A stretch of 64,000 nt of DNA, taken from NCBI GenBank assembly GCA_965249005.1, contig CBDFLD010000014.1, forward strand, positions 248,001 to 312,000. Reading direction: 5' to 3'. The position numbers and the translations under genes are program-made. Every line of letters starts with the position of its first letter. Position 1 is the first letter of the stretch. This document shows positions 18,565-27,167 of the stretch, piece by piece. The notes beneath the pieces were generated by a model. It had not been told where the DNA came from. It saw only the letters and a program-made list of their open reading frames with translations, and made no database searches. The stretch is from CBDFLD01 sp965249005 (GTDB lineage Bacteria; Acidobacteriota; UBA6911).

Positions 18565-18640
18565 GCGCTGCGCATCCGCCATCCGCTCGCCGATTGCATC
18601 TGGGCCGACCGGAGCCGGTGGCTCGCGTGAGCAAGAGCTG
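18565..18640. repeat. Short palindromic repeat between rng and mazG
   Basis: GAGCGCTGCGCATCCGCCAT followed by CCGCTC directly after the rng stop uses the same words as the repeats at 6408 and 15696, and GCCGACCGGAGCCGGTGGC follows. It sits between two convergent genes and may act in 3'-end formation. Confidence 0.35.
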
Positions 18641-19414
18641 CTACGAGTTTGCTTCCATATCCTTGGCTTCATTCCACAGGGAGTCCATCTCGGCCAGCGT
18701 GGAGTCCTTGCGCTGGCGGCCCTGGCCTTTGATCTGGCTTTCTACATAACGGAATCGGCGATCGAATTTCGAATTGCTTTTTTCCAATGCCGTTTCCGGG
18801 TCGATGCCAAGGAAACGGGCCACGTTGACCATTACAAACAGGAGATCTCCGACTTCTTCCCTCATCGCTTCTGCGCTGCCGCGTGCTTCCAGTAACTCGT
18901 TGGTTTCTTCCTGGAGCTTGGCCAGAATATCTTCCAGTTTCTCCCAATCGAAACCGACCCGAGACGCCTTGGCGGTCATCTGAAAAGCCCTATAGATGGC
19001 AGGGATTTGCGAAGGGATCCCATCGAGAATGGATCTCTTGCTGTCCGGCTTCGATGTGGACGGCACTCCCTTCTCGGCCGCTTTGAGGTCCTCCCAGCTT
19101 CGGAGAACATCAGCCGAGGTTTTGAGATCCGTCTCGCCAAAGACGTGAGGGTGGCGGCGGACCATCTTCTCGTGGAGCTGATCGATCACCTCGCATAGGT
19201 CGAACTCGCGTTTCTCGAACGAGATCTGGGCGTGAAATAGGATCTGAAACAGTAGGTCTCCCAATTCCTCCCGCAGTTCCATCGGATCTTCTGAATCCAG
19301 GGCTTCGAGGACCTCATAGGCTTCCTCTATCAACATGGGTTTCAGGGTTTCTCTCGTTTGCTCCCGATCCCACGGGCAACCGATGTCGCTGCGAAGATGC
19401 GCTACCAGGTCCAC
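18641..19414 (-). CDS. mazG: Nucleoside triphosphate pyrophosphohydrolase MazG
   Basis: A 257-residue protein with two MazG repeats. The first has CPWDREQT, EEAYEVLEAL and EELGDLLFQI; the second has the EETNELLEA and EEVGDLLFVMVN metal-binding EExxE/ExxD pattern. It hydrolyses NTPs/dNTPs to monophosphates as a house-cleaning enzyme. It starts at GTG 19414 with AAGGAC upstream. The gene lies about 120 nt from the IS1380 transposase, at the edge of the conserved block. Confidence 0.93.
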   Translation of the reverse strand: MDLVAHLRSDIGCPWDREQTRETLKPMLIEEAYEVLEALDSEDPMELREELGDLLFQILFHAQISFEKREFDLCEVIDQLHEKMVRRHPHVFGETDLKTSADVLRSWEDLKAAEKGVPSTSKPDSKRSILDGIPSQIPAIYRAFQMTAKASRVGFDWEKLEDILAKLQEETNELLEARGSAEAMREEVGDLLFVMVNVARFLGIDPETALEKSNSKFDRRFRYVESQIKGQGRQRKDSTLAEMDSLWNEAKDMEANS

Positions 19415-19535
19415 TAGTCCTTAGTCCAGCGTGATTTTTTGCATGAGGAGGAAGAAAAGCCCTGGAACGTGCGCCGTTACGGGATAAAATGCGTTTGATA
19501 TATTTACAAGACATCCCGAAAGGAGCACATTCCAG

Positions 19536-21041
19536 GTGAATAAAAGAAACCACAGAATCCTCCTCCGAGACAAGCAAAATCTTACACGCCGGTTGGAAAG
19601 AAATCAGTTTGAGGACCGGTCCGATCCTATGTTCAAGGACTCCAACACCTACTACGAGATCGCCGAGAGAACGCGCGCCATCGGATCTGGTGGTATCGGA
19701 GCCATTCACAAGCTCGTGTGTAAGCTTGGATTGGACAAAGATATCAACAGAAACATCGTTTTGCTCAAGTACCACTTTCCTTACTGGGAATCCGATCATG
19801 TACTGAACATCGCATACAACGTCTTGTCGGGTGGAACCTGTCTCGAAGATATCGAGCGGTTGCGCCAGGATGAGACCTACATGAACGGACTGGGAGCCGA
19901 GAGGATTCCGGATCCCACGACGGCTGGAGATTTCCTCCGTCGTTTCGATGAGGATTGGATCTTCGGACTTCAGGAAACCATCAATGAAACCCGAACCAAG
20001 GTGTGGAAGTTGCAGGATGCTTCCTTCCGGAAGGAGGCCATCATCGACGTGGACGGGACCGTCGCCGGAACCTTGGGGGAATGCAAGGAAGGAATGGACA
20101 TTGCCTACAACGGGATCTGGGGTTACGCACCGTTGATCGTGACCTTGGCCAATACGAATGAGGTCCTCTATCTGATGAATCGGCCGGGCAACCGTCCCTC
20201 TTCCGACGGAGCGGCCGAGTGGATGGACCGGGCAATCGATCTGGTGTCGTCGGTGTTTACGAAGGTCTGGCTTCGGGGCGACACGGATTTCTCGCTGACG
20301 AGAAACTTCGATCGCTGGGACGAGCGGGTTGGTTTTGTCTTTGGTTATGACGCCAAGCCGAACCTGGTCGGGATGGCCGATGCCCTGCCGGAGAGACAAT
20401 GGAAACCGCTCGAGCGGCCTCCTCGTTATGAGGTCAAGAGCGAAGAACGGCGCCGTCCGGAAAACGTCAAAGAACAAGTAATCAAGGAGAGAGAATTCAA
20501 GAACATCCGCCTGCAGAGCGAGCAGGTCGCCGAGTTTGACTATCGTCCCGGACACTGTAAGAAAACCTATCGCATGGTTGTGGTTCGGAAGAACCTCACG
20601 ATCGAAAAGGGGGAGCACCGGCTGTTTGATGAGGTCCGGTACTTCTTCTACATCACCAACGATCGGGAGATGACGATGGGAGAAGTGGTCCTTTTTGCCA
20701 ACGATCGCTGCAACCAGGAAAACGTCATCGGTCAGCTCAAGAGTGGAGTGAACGCCTTGAGGATGCCTTCGGACAGTCTGGTATCGAACTGGGCCTACAT
20801 GGTCATCGCATCGCTGGCGTGGAATCTGAAGGCCTGGTATGGCCTGGTGACGCAGGCGCCGACAGTACGTCGTGATATCTTGAGGATGGAGTTCAAACGC
20901 TTCCTGGTGAACTTTGTGCAAATACCCTGTCAGATTGTAAGAACCGGTCGTCGCCTCGTTTACAGGATATTGGCCTATAGCAAGCATCTCGAAACCTTTT
21001 TGGCGACGTTCGACTATATCAGGCAACTCAGGTTTACTTGA
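19536..21041 (+). CDS. IS1380-family DDE transposase
   Basis: A full-length 501-residue transposase of the IS1380 family (DDE group 1). Catalytic residues lie in IIDVDGTVAGT (first Asp), LRGDTDFSLT (second Asp) and NQENVIGQLKSGVNALRMPS (Glu). It starts at GTG 19536 with AAAGGAG about 10 nt upstream. No internal stop or frameshift is seen, so it could be active. It separates housekeeping from catabolic genes. A long antisense frame covers the same region and is not considered coding. Confidence 0.92.
   Translation: MNKRNHRILLRDKQNLTRRLERNQFEDRSDPMFKDSNTYYEIAERTRAIGSGGIGAIHKLVCKLGLDKDINRNIVLLKYHFPYWESDHVLNIAYNVLSGGTCLEDIERLRQDETYMNGLGAERIPDPTTAGDFLRRFDEDWIFGLQETINETRTKVWKLQDASFRKEAIIDVDGTVAGTLGECKEGMDIAYNGIWGYAPLIVTLANTNEVLYLMNRPGNRPSSDGAAEWMDRAIDLVSSVFTKVWLRGDTDFSLTRNFDRWDERVGFVFGYDAKPNLVGMADALPERQWKPLERPPRYEVKSEERRRPENVKEQVIKEREFKNIRLQSEQVAEFDYRPGHCKKTYRMVVVRKNLTIEKGEHRLFDEVRYFFYITNDREMTMGEVVLFANDRCNQENVIGQLKSGVNALRMPSDSLVSNWAYMVIASLAWNLKAWYGLVTQAPTVRRDILRMEFKRFLVNFVQIPCQIVRTGRRLVYRILAYSKHLETFLATFDYIRQLRFT
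19536..21041 (+). mobile_element. IS1380-family insertion sequence (ends not resolved)
   Basis: Defined here only by the transposase gene. I could not find convincing terminal inverted repeats or a target duplication; a weak imperfect match between 19469-19488 and the complement of 21174-21197 is not good enough to call. Confidence 0.6.
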
Positions 21042-21375
21042 AGGCGCCTCGCCGGCGGGTGAGCCCGTACCCCCGGCGGAGCAAGAGTGGCGGGCGAAAG
21101 GAAGGGCATAACAGAGACAAACAAGATCAAGTGATCCAGACAACCAATGGAAGGTTTGTCTCTTGTGTTTCTCTTTGCTTTCCCTGTTACGCACAAGGAG
21201 CTGAAATCCACGAGATATTCGGAAAAGGCAAACGATTTTCCGAGCGAGCTCATACCTCGCTTATTTTGGGTCTAGACCACGCAAAACTAGGTAAACGTGG
21301 GGGACGTCCCTACTTTACACACTTTCGGAGCTCCAATAGACTGGCTTGCAACAAGACGCTGGAGAGCTGCGAAAG
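21042..21375. other. 334-nt non-coding stretch downstream of the transposase
   Basis: Contains a GC hairpin right after the transposase stop, a 10-bp inverted repeat AGAGACAAAC/GTTTGTCTCT (21113-21122 and 21154-21163), and a palindrome centred on GGGACGTCCC (21302-21311). No gene is visible. It probably includes the right end of the IS and remnants of another element. Confidence 0.5.
21292..21319. repeat. Imperfect palindrome centred on GGGACGTCCC
   Basis: A perfect 10-nt core GGGACGTCCC is flanked by outer arms GTAAA/TTTAC. Such sequences resemble subterminal hairpins of IS200/IS605- or REP-type elements. It lies 57 nt before the first gene of the catabolic island. Confidence 0.4.
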
Positions 21376-22215
21376 ATGAAACGAATCATCGTAACCGGAG
21401 CCAGGGGAGGCACCGGGAGGAGCATTGTCAAGGTCCTGAAGGCCGCCGGCTTTGATGTTGTGCCTGTCGACATCCTGCCGCCGGGACCGGACGATTTCCC
21501 GTACGTCCAGTTCGATCTGGTCAGAAACTCCGGATTGAACGACGTCTTCGCCGGTGCCGACTGCGTCGTACACATGGGCAGCGTGCCCTGCGACGCCTTC
21601 TGGTCGCGCACCATGGTGTTCGAGAACGTAGTCAACGGTGGCTTCAACGTCTTGCAGGCGTGCGCCAACACTGGAATCAAACGCCTCGTCGTCGCCTCGA
21701 GCATGGAGGTGTACGGCAGCATGCAGAAGATGCAGAGACTGCCGGTCACCGAATCGTCGCCGTTGCGGGCCGACAACATCTATGCCTCCGCCAAGATCGC
21801 GCTGGAAAAAGTAGCCGAGGACTTCACGCGCTGGCACGACCTCTCGATTGCCGCCTTCAGGCTCGGGCGGATCGTTTACGAGGGCTCCTACGAAGAGCGC
21901 TTCAAGGGACATCTGGAAACACCTGCGCGTGGTACGGACGTGCTGTGGAATTATGTGGACGGCCGTGACGTCGCCACGGCGTGTTTGCTGTGGCTCGAAT
22001 CGGACATCGAGGGTTTTCATCCTTTCAACGTGGCGGCGCCCGACATCTATCTCGAGACTCCGGTGCGCGACCTCATCGCCGAATATCTGCCACAGGTCAC
22101 CGAAATTGACGAGGTCGTAAACGGCAATGTCTGCCCATATATGAGCACGCCGCTGCGGGAGGCTCTAGGATGGACCGTGGAGTACGACTGGCGGCGCATC
22201 CGCGATGAAGCTTGA
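21376..22215 (+). CDS. NAD-dependent epimerase/dehydratase family protein
   Basis: A 279-residue extended-type SDR with the nucleotide motif TGARGGTG at residues ~7-14, a catalytic YASAK (Tyr-x-x-x-Lys), and SSMEVYG before it. It is likely to act on a sugar or sugar acid; similarity to uronate-dehydrogenase-like enzymes fits the neighbouring lactonase genes, but epimerase activity is equally possible. The ATG at 21376 follows GCGAAAG. The next gene begins 77 nt downstream. Confidence 0.8.
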   Translation: MKRIIVTGARGGTGRSIVKVLKAAGFDVVPVDILPPGPDDFPYVQFDLVRNSGLNDVFAGADCVVHMGSVPCDAFWSRTMVFENVVNGGFNVLQACANTGIKRLVVASSMEVYGSMQKMQRLPVTESSPLRADNIYASAKIALEKVAEDFTRWHDLSIAAFRLGRIVYEGSYEERFKGHLETPARGTDVLWNYVDGRDVATACLLWLESDIEGFHPFNVAAPDIYLETPVRDLIAEYLPQVTEIDEVVNGNVCPYMSTPLREALGWTVEYDWRRIRDEA

Positions 22216-22292
22216 AGCTCACCGGTATCCACTGTCATCTACATGCCCCCTGGCCGGGCACGGGTGATGCAGGTGAACGAGAGAGGTAAAGG

Positions 22293-23591
22293 ATGAACGA
22301 CGAGCAGGACAGACAGTTGAGGGCCGGGCCGGTGCGGCTCGAGCTCGCCAACGGTGAGCTTCGGTATCTGCGAGTCAACGGCCGGGAGGTTCTGCGGCGG
22401 GCGTATTTCGGAGTCCGGGATGCGCGCTGGGGCACGGCACCCGCCACGATCGAGCAAATGGACCTCAACAACAGCGGGGAGGAGTTCACGGCCGAGCTCC
22501 GGGTCCGCTGCCGTAACGAGATTGCAGACTTCGCATGGAACGGCCGGATCGAGGGGCGACGCGACGGCTCGATCAGGTTCACGATCGAGGGGAAAGCCCT
22601 CACCGACTTCGAATCTCCGCGTATCGGCTTCTGCGTGCTGTTCGGCGCCGAGGCATTCGCCGGTCAGGCATACGAGCTGGTGAAGGCGGACGGCGGGCAC
22701 GAAAGGAAAACGTTTCCCCGCTTCATCTCACCGCATCAGATTGCTCAGCGCTTCACCTCCCTGAGCGTCACCACGAGGGAGGAGGTGCGCGTGGTCGTCG
22801 CCGTTCCCGGGACCCAGATGGACATGGAGGACCAGCGCAACTACGGCGACAGCTCGTACAAAGCGTTTATCGAAGGCACCGCCTTCTCCAGCCAGCGCCT
22901 CGACATTGCCGTGGACACATCGTCGACCGAGGTCCTCCCTGAGGAGCCGCCGGCAGCTCCCATCACCATCGGTGATCCGGGCGAGGCTCGGCTACCACGC
23001 CTGACACGTACGGACACGACGACGGCAACCCACCCATACACGCACTACAATCGTAACCGTGAAGCGTTTGCCGACGCGGCCACGATCGACCTGGCGTTCA
23101 ATCCAGGGGTCCATCTCGCAGACGATGAGGCCCTGATGGAAAACCTTTCCGCCATCGTCGACCAGGCGGCAACGATCCGGACGTTCGCGCCGACCGCCAC
23201 CCTGCATGCGGCGCCGGTGCTGTTCGACGCGCCTCATCCGAGTGCGACCCGCGACCCGCGGAACGGTACAGCGTTTGCCACGGCATGGCTGGCGAGATTT
23301 GTAAAATTCGCAGCCCACGCCGGCATCGTGGAGGCCGGGATCGCATTGGCGGACGGCCCGTGGACGGTGTTGTATGAAGCTCTGTCGGCGCTGGCCGGTT
23401 CCCGACTGCTGCGTACCGGCACCGACCCGCATGCGGCCGTGGACGTGCTGGCGGTCGAGCGTGGCAGCATTTGGGTCGTCAACTACTCATCGAGGTCACG
23501 GACCGCCACGGTCCAAAGTCGCGACCGAGAGCACGTGCTGGTCTTGGAACCCTATGAAGTGCGTCTACTGCCGGCGGTGGCAGACGCATGA
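22293..23591 (+). CDS. D-apionate lactonase-like protein
   Basis: 432 residues. The first ~215 match the D-apionate lactonase (ApnL) family well: LRAGPVRLELANGELRYLRV, GREVLRR, VRDARWGT, RIGFCVL, FPRFISPHQ and MEDQRNYGD. The remaining half is divergent, and the protein is shorter than the ~600 residues I expect for the family, so the central barrel seems condensed. The family opens a sugar-acid lactone in apiose/apionate breakdown. Whether this shorter form keeps that activity is uncertain. GAGAGG 6 nt upstream fixes the ATG. It follows the SDR gene and converges with the PTE-like lactonase gene. Confidence 0.7.
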   Translation: MNDEQDRQLRAGPVRLELANGELRYLRVNGREVLRRAYFGVRDARWGTAPATIEQMDLNNSGEEFTAELRVRCRNEIADFAWNGRIEGRRDGSIRFTIEGKALTDFESPRIGFCVLFGAEAFAGQAYELVKADGGHERKTFPRFISPHQIAQRFTSLSVTTREEVRVVVAVPGTQMDMEDQRNYGDSSYKAFIEGTAFSSQRLDIAVDTSSTEVLPEEPPAAPITIGDPGEARLPRLTRTDTTTATHPYTHYNRNREAFADAATIDLAFNPGVHLADDEALMENLSAIVDQAATIRTFAPTATLHAAPVLFDAPHPSATRDPRNGTAFATAWLARFVKFAAHAGIVEAGIALADGPWTVLYEALSALAGSRLLRTGTDPHAAVDVLAVERGSIWVVNYSSRSRTATVQSRDREHVLVLEPYEVRLLPAVADA

Positions 23592-23652
23592 GCGGTAAGA
23601 AGGGACGTCAGATTTCAGCCCCAACCGACGAGCTCACGAAAAAGACACCTCT

Positions 23653-24630
23653 CTATTGACCGAGAACCCTTCGAGGATTGTCGATCAGGATGCGGTCCAC
23701 CTGCTCGTCCGAAAGGCCGACCTCGCGCAGAAGTGGCGCGAAACAATCCATGAGGTAGGCATAGCCGTGACCGCCGTATTTCTTGAGGTGGTACCTGCGG
23801 GTCATGTCCATCGAGACGACGATCTGGTCGACATGGCCCCACTCGACGAACGTCTTGATGAGCTGGGCCTGGCCATGTTCGAAGAAGTCTACGAGGTCGC
23901 GTTCCCCGTACCCAATCGAATCGATCGCCACGTAAACACCCTGGTCGAGGATCCAGCGCGCGTGGTCCAGATCCGGAGGTCCCATCCCCATGTGCCCGAT
24001 GATGATCTTTGCGACTCCCACTCCTTCCTCTTTGAGCACCTCGATTTCCCATTCGGCACCCACGCCTCGGGGGCAATGGGTTGTCACAGGCAGGCCGGTA
24101 GCACAATGGGTCCGACCGGCAGCGCGGAAAACCTTTTCGACGTCCTCATTCGGCGGCTCGAAATCGAGATGGCCAGGCGACCCGGGCGCCTTTGAGTCGT
24201 GCGAGGCGAACTCGCCGAGCATTCCCGGACGGACATCGGTACCATCTATCCCATCTTCGCATTCGCCGATCATGCGGGAAGCGAGTTGGTCGATGGAACA
24301 CGCAGACACGTAGTCGGGATACACGATATAGCGATAAAAACCAACCGACGCGACGATGTGGATCCCGGACGCATCGGCGATTCGTTTGAGCGCGGCCGGA
24401 TCGGGACCAAGTCCCGAACACGTCACTTCGACCATTGTACGGCCTCCGGCCCGCAGTACGTCCTTCATCTCCCAGATCGCAACATCCTCTTCGCTCAGGC
24501 TCTTGTCGGGGTTGTTTCCACTGAACTTGTTGTTGACGATGACATGCTCGTGCATGTAGGTCGGACCGAGCTCATGGGCAGATACGGGCCCGAGCACCGT
24601 CATCACTCGTGACTCTTCTGAAGTCGTCAT
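23653..24630 (-). CDS. Phosphotriesterase-family lactonase/hydrolase
   Basis: A 325-residue binuclear-metal amidohydrolase of the PTE family. Metal ligands are visible: MHEHV (HxH), THC, GHMG and SMD. The bridging residue position reads LGEFA, so a glutamate replaces the carboxylated lysine of true phosphotriesterases, as in E. coli PHP. Sugar-lactone hydrolysis is the likely activity given the neighbours. GGAG about 8 nt upstream; its ATG overlaps the stop of the upstream aminotransferase by 4 nt (ATGA). Confidence 0.85.
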   Translation of the reverse strand: MTTSEESRVMTVLGPVSAHELGPTYMHEHVIVNNKFSGNNPDKSLSEEDVAIWEMKDVLRAGGRTMVEVTCSGLGPDPAALKRIADASGIHIVASVGFYRYIVYPDYVSACSIDQLASRMIGECEDGIDGTDVRPGMLGEFASHDSKAPGSPGHLDFEPPNEDVEKVFRAAGRTHCATGLPVTTHCPRGVGAEWEIEVLKEEGVGVAKIIIGHMGMGPPDLDHARWILDQGVYVAIDSIGYGERDLVDFFEHGQAQLIKTFVEWGHVDQIVVSMDMTRRYHLKKYGGHGYAYLMDCFAPLLREVGLSDEQVDRILIDNPRRVLGQ

Positions 24631-25970
24631 CTTGCCATCTCCAATGCTTCCCGAAGACTCTTGTCAATAAGCTCGCACAGCTCGTCGATGTCTGATTCTT
24701 CCGCAATCAGTGGCGGCGAAACGGCGAACCAGCTTGGATCGATACGCATAATCAAACCGTTGCTCAAGGCGGTCTGCTTGAGAGCCTTGCCCAGCGCCGG
24801 AAACGGTTCCATGGTTGCTGTGTCTCTGACGAGCTCGACCCCACGGAGTACACCCATGCCTCGTACCTCACGCACCACGCCGTATTGCTCGAGGCTCTCC
24901 AGCTTCCCCACCAGATAGTCGCCGAGGCGGGTGGCCTTTTCGGGCATCTTCTTCTCGACAAGCTCATCGATCATGGCGACGCCTGCGGCACACGCCAGTG
25001 GGTTGCCGGCAAAGGTGTTCCCGTGGGCAAACTCGAGCTCGTCTTCAGCCTTCCCGAGGAACGCTTCCTGCATGTTTTCCCGCGCGATCATCGCGCCCAT
25101 GGGAATGTGGCCGCCGGCCAGACCCTTGCCGCTGCAGATGATGTCGGGGGTGACACCGTAGGACTGAGCGGCGAACATGGAGCCTGTCTTGGCAAAGCCG
25201 GTGATGACCTCGTCAAAGATGAGCAGCACGTTGTGACGATCGCAGATATCGCGAATGATCCGGTAGTACTCCGCGGTGGGAGTGATGATTCCGCCTGTAT
25301 TTCCGATCGGCTCGAGGATCACCGCGGCAACGGTCTCGGGATCTTCGTGCACGATCACATCCTCGACGGATTTCGCCGCAAAGCGATTGCACTGCTCCCA
25401 TGAGTCGAACTGATCGCGGTAGTGGTTGGGCGGAAAGACCCTCAGCGTGCCGGTCAGCAGGGGCTCGAACTTGGTCTTGCGCTTGCCCGTTCCGCTGGCC
25501 GACATGGCGCCGAATGTGCTGCCGTGATAGCCGAGGTATCGGGCGATGAACTTGAATTTTCCGGGATGTCCGGTCTGCCGATGGTATTGCCTGGCATACT
25601 TCAAGGCGGACTCGGTGGACTCCGATCCGCCGCTATAGGGTTTGACAAAGTTGAGATTGTCTGGCGTGACCGAGCCGAGTTTTTCGATGAACTCGAGCGT
25701 CGCATCACTGAGCCCGTGCAGCGGCGGCGCAAAGGTCATCTTCTGCATCTGCCGGTGCATGGCCTCGAGAATGCGCGGATGACGGTGGCCCAGTGTCGCC
25801 ACGAAAATGCCGCCAATCGCGTCGAAGTAGCGTTTGCCTGCCTTGTCGTAGCAGTAGAGCCCCTCGGCTCTGTCGAAGATCACGGGGTTTTTGAGAAACT
25901 CCGTGGTTTGGGTCAGGTCCAGAAATGTGTTTCTGATCAGCTTCTCTTCACGTTGTGTTATGGATCCCAA
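24627..25970 (-). CDS. Class III PLP-dependent aminotransferase
   Basis: A 447-residue fold-type I enzyme. It has the DEVITGFAKTG stretch that binds PLP through Asp, and the Schiff-base lysine in CSGKGLAGG. Related enzymes are omega-amino-acid or beta-alanine:pyruvate type transaminases, or 2,2-dialkylglycine decarboxylase-like; the substrate is unknown. It starts at TTG 25970 with GGAGGG 6 nt upstream. It is in an operon between a hydroxyacid dehydrogenase and the PTE-like gene. Confidence 0.9.
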   Translation of the reverse strand: MGSITQREEKLIRNTFLDLTQTTEFLKNPVIFDRAEGLYCYDKAGKRYFDAIGGIFVATLGHRHPRILEAMHRQMQKMTFAPPLHGLSDATLEFIEKLGSVTPDNLNFVKPYSGGSESTESALKYARQYHRQTGHPGKFKFIARYLGYHGSTFGAMSASGTGKRKTKFEPLLTGTLRVFPPNHYRDQFDSWEQCNRFAAKSVEDVIVHEDPETVAAVILEPIGNTGGIITPTAEYYRIIRDICDRHNVLLIFDEVITGFAKTGSMFAAQSYGVTPDIICSGKGLAGGHIPMGAMIARENMQEAFLGKAEDELEFAHGNTFAGNPLACAAGVAMIDELVEKKMPEKATRLGDYLVGKLESLEQYGVVREVRGMGVLRGVELVRDTATMEPFPALGKALKQTALSNGLIMRIDPSWFAVSPPLIAEESDIDELCELIDKSLREALEMAR

Positions 25971-26020
25971 CAGAAGCCCTCCAGTGAATCACGATGGATT
26001 ACTGCCATAATGTGTGCTGG

Positions 26021-27034
26021 TCACTTGATAAATCCGTGTATGCGGGCCGTGTCCCATACTTCCTCATTGAGTATATGCGATGGTTTCTTGCCGGCAAATA
26101 GATCGATGATCTGGGTCACGTTCATCTCGGTTGCCTGGATCATGGTGGTTGTCGTGTCACCGGCCAGATGCGGGGAGAGAAGCACGTTCGACATGGCAAG
26201 CAGTGGGTTGTCGGCACGGACCGGCTCTTTTTCAAACACGTCCAGCGCCGCGCCCGCAATATGGCCGGAGTTGAGGGCATCGACCAGGTCGGCTTCCACA
26301 ACAATCTCACCCCGGGAGGTGTTGAGGAAGTAGGAACCCTTTTTCATCCCAGCGAATCTTTCGGCCGAGAAGAAAGCTCTGGTCTCGGGCGTGTGGCGCA
26401 GGTGAACGCTGACGATATCGGATTGCGAAAGCAGTTCATCCAGCGACACGACACGGACGCTTCCGGCCCGGGCTGCTTCCGAGACATCCCCTCGGTTGTG
26501 GATCAGCAGCTTCATCCCCATGGCCGTGGCGCGGCTCGCCACCTGCCGGCCGACCAGCCCGAAACCGACGATGCCCAACGTCATACCAGTGAGATCCGGA
26601 CAGAGAAACGAGGAACGGTCCCCCCAACGGTCGTCACGCACTGCTCGGTCGGCAAACGGTATTCCGCGAACAAGGGCGATCATCAGACCGATCGTCAGGT
26701 TGGCGGTTGCGTCGATTACAACCGGTGCGCGTGTGACGACGACGCCGTGTTCGGTCGCGGCTGCCAGGTCGATCTTGTCATAGCCCGCTCCGTCACGGGC
26801 CACGATGAGCAGATCGTCGGCAGCGGTGAATACCTCACGCGGGTACGGTTCATCGGCGGCGACAATCGCGTGGATTCCCGGAACGGCCGCGCGGATTTCT
26901 TCCAGAGTGAAATTCCGGTTGCGATTGCCGTCGATCACCTCGGCAAACCGGTACAGTGGCTTCAACGCGTGGCCAACCACCGCTCGGTCATAGTAGTTCG
27001 CCATCAATACCTGAGGGTTCTCTTTCAGCGACAC
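26021..27034 (-). CDS. D-2-hydroxyacid dehydrogenase (NAD)
   Basis: A 337-residue member of the D-isomer 2-hydroxyacid dehydrogenase family. It has the NAD-binding GIVGFGLVGRQVA motif, catalytic Arg in NTSRGEIV, Glu in FEKEP and His in SPHLAGD. It interconverts a D-2-hydroxyacid and a 2-oxoacid. It starts at GTG 27034, preceded by a strong AGGAGG at 10 nt. It is the first gene of a minus-strand operon with the aminotransferase and the PTE-like lactonase, and is divergent from the MFS gene. Confidence 0.9.
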   Translation of the reverse strand: MSLKENPQVLMANYYDRAVVGHALKPLYRFAEVIDGNRNRNFTLEEIRAAVPGIHAIVAADEPYPREVFTAADDLLIVARDGAGYDKIDLAAATEHGVVVTRAPVVIDATANLTIGLMIALVRGIPFADRAVRDDRWGDRSSFLCPDLTGMTLGIVGFGLVGRQVASRATAMGMKLLIHNRGDVSEAARAGSVRVVSLDELLSQSDIVSVHLRHTPETRAFFSAERFAGMKKGSYFLNTSRGEIVVEADLVDALNSGHIAGAALDVFEKEPVRADNPLLAMSNVLLSPHLAGDTTTTMIQATEMNVTQIIDLFAGKKPSHILNEEVWDTARIHGFIK

Positions 27035-27067
27035 CGAAGTATCTCCTCCTAAATCTGAATGTTATCT

Positions 27068-27073
27068 ATTATA
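27068..27073 (-). promoter_or_regulatory. Candidate -10 element of the hydroxyacid dehydrogenase operon
   Basis: A consensus TATAAT on the minus strand about 34 nt before the GTG start and upstream of its SD. No good -35 is seen, so an activator may be needed. The region is shared with the divergent MFS gene. Confidence 0.35.
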
Positions 27074-27167
27074 CTGACACTGCCGATCAGTCCCGCTTGC
27101 CGAAGCTTCATTGTACATAGGGGTACTCCTTTGCGGGAGTGTTCCGCAAACATTAGGAAGATGTTTC

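Noticed and set aside
19314..21194. A 626-codon open frame on the minus strand opposite the transposase
   Set aside because: It is antisense to a clear IS1380 transposase with intact DDE motifs, has no family signature and reads like a composition artefact.
19469..21197. Possible IS1380 terminal repeats (GTGCG-CC-GTTACGGGATAAA against a GTGCG-TAAC-GGGAAA complement)
   Set aside because: Matches are gapped and short, and no flanking target duplication is visible.
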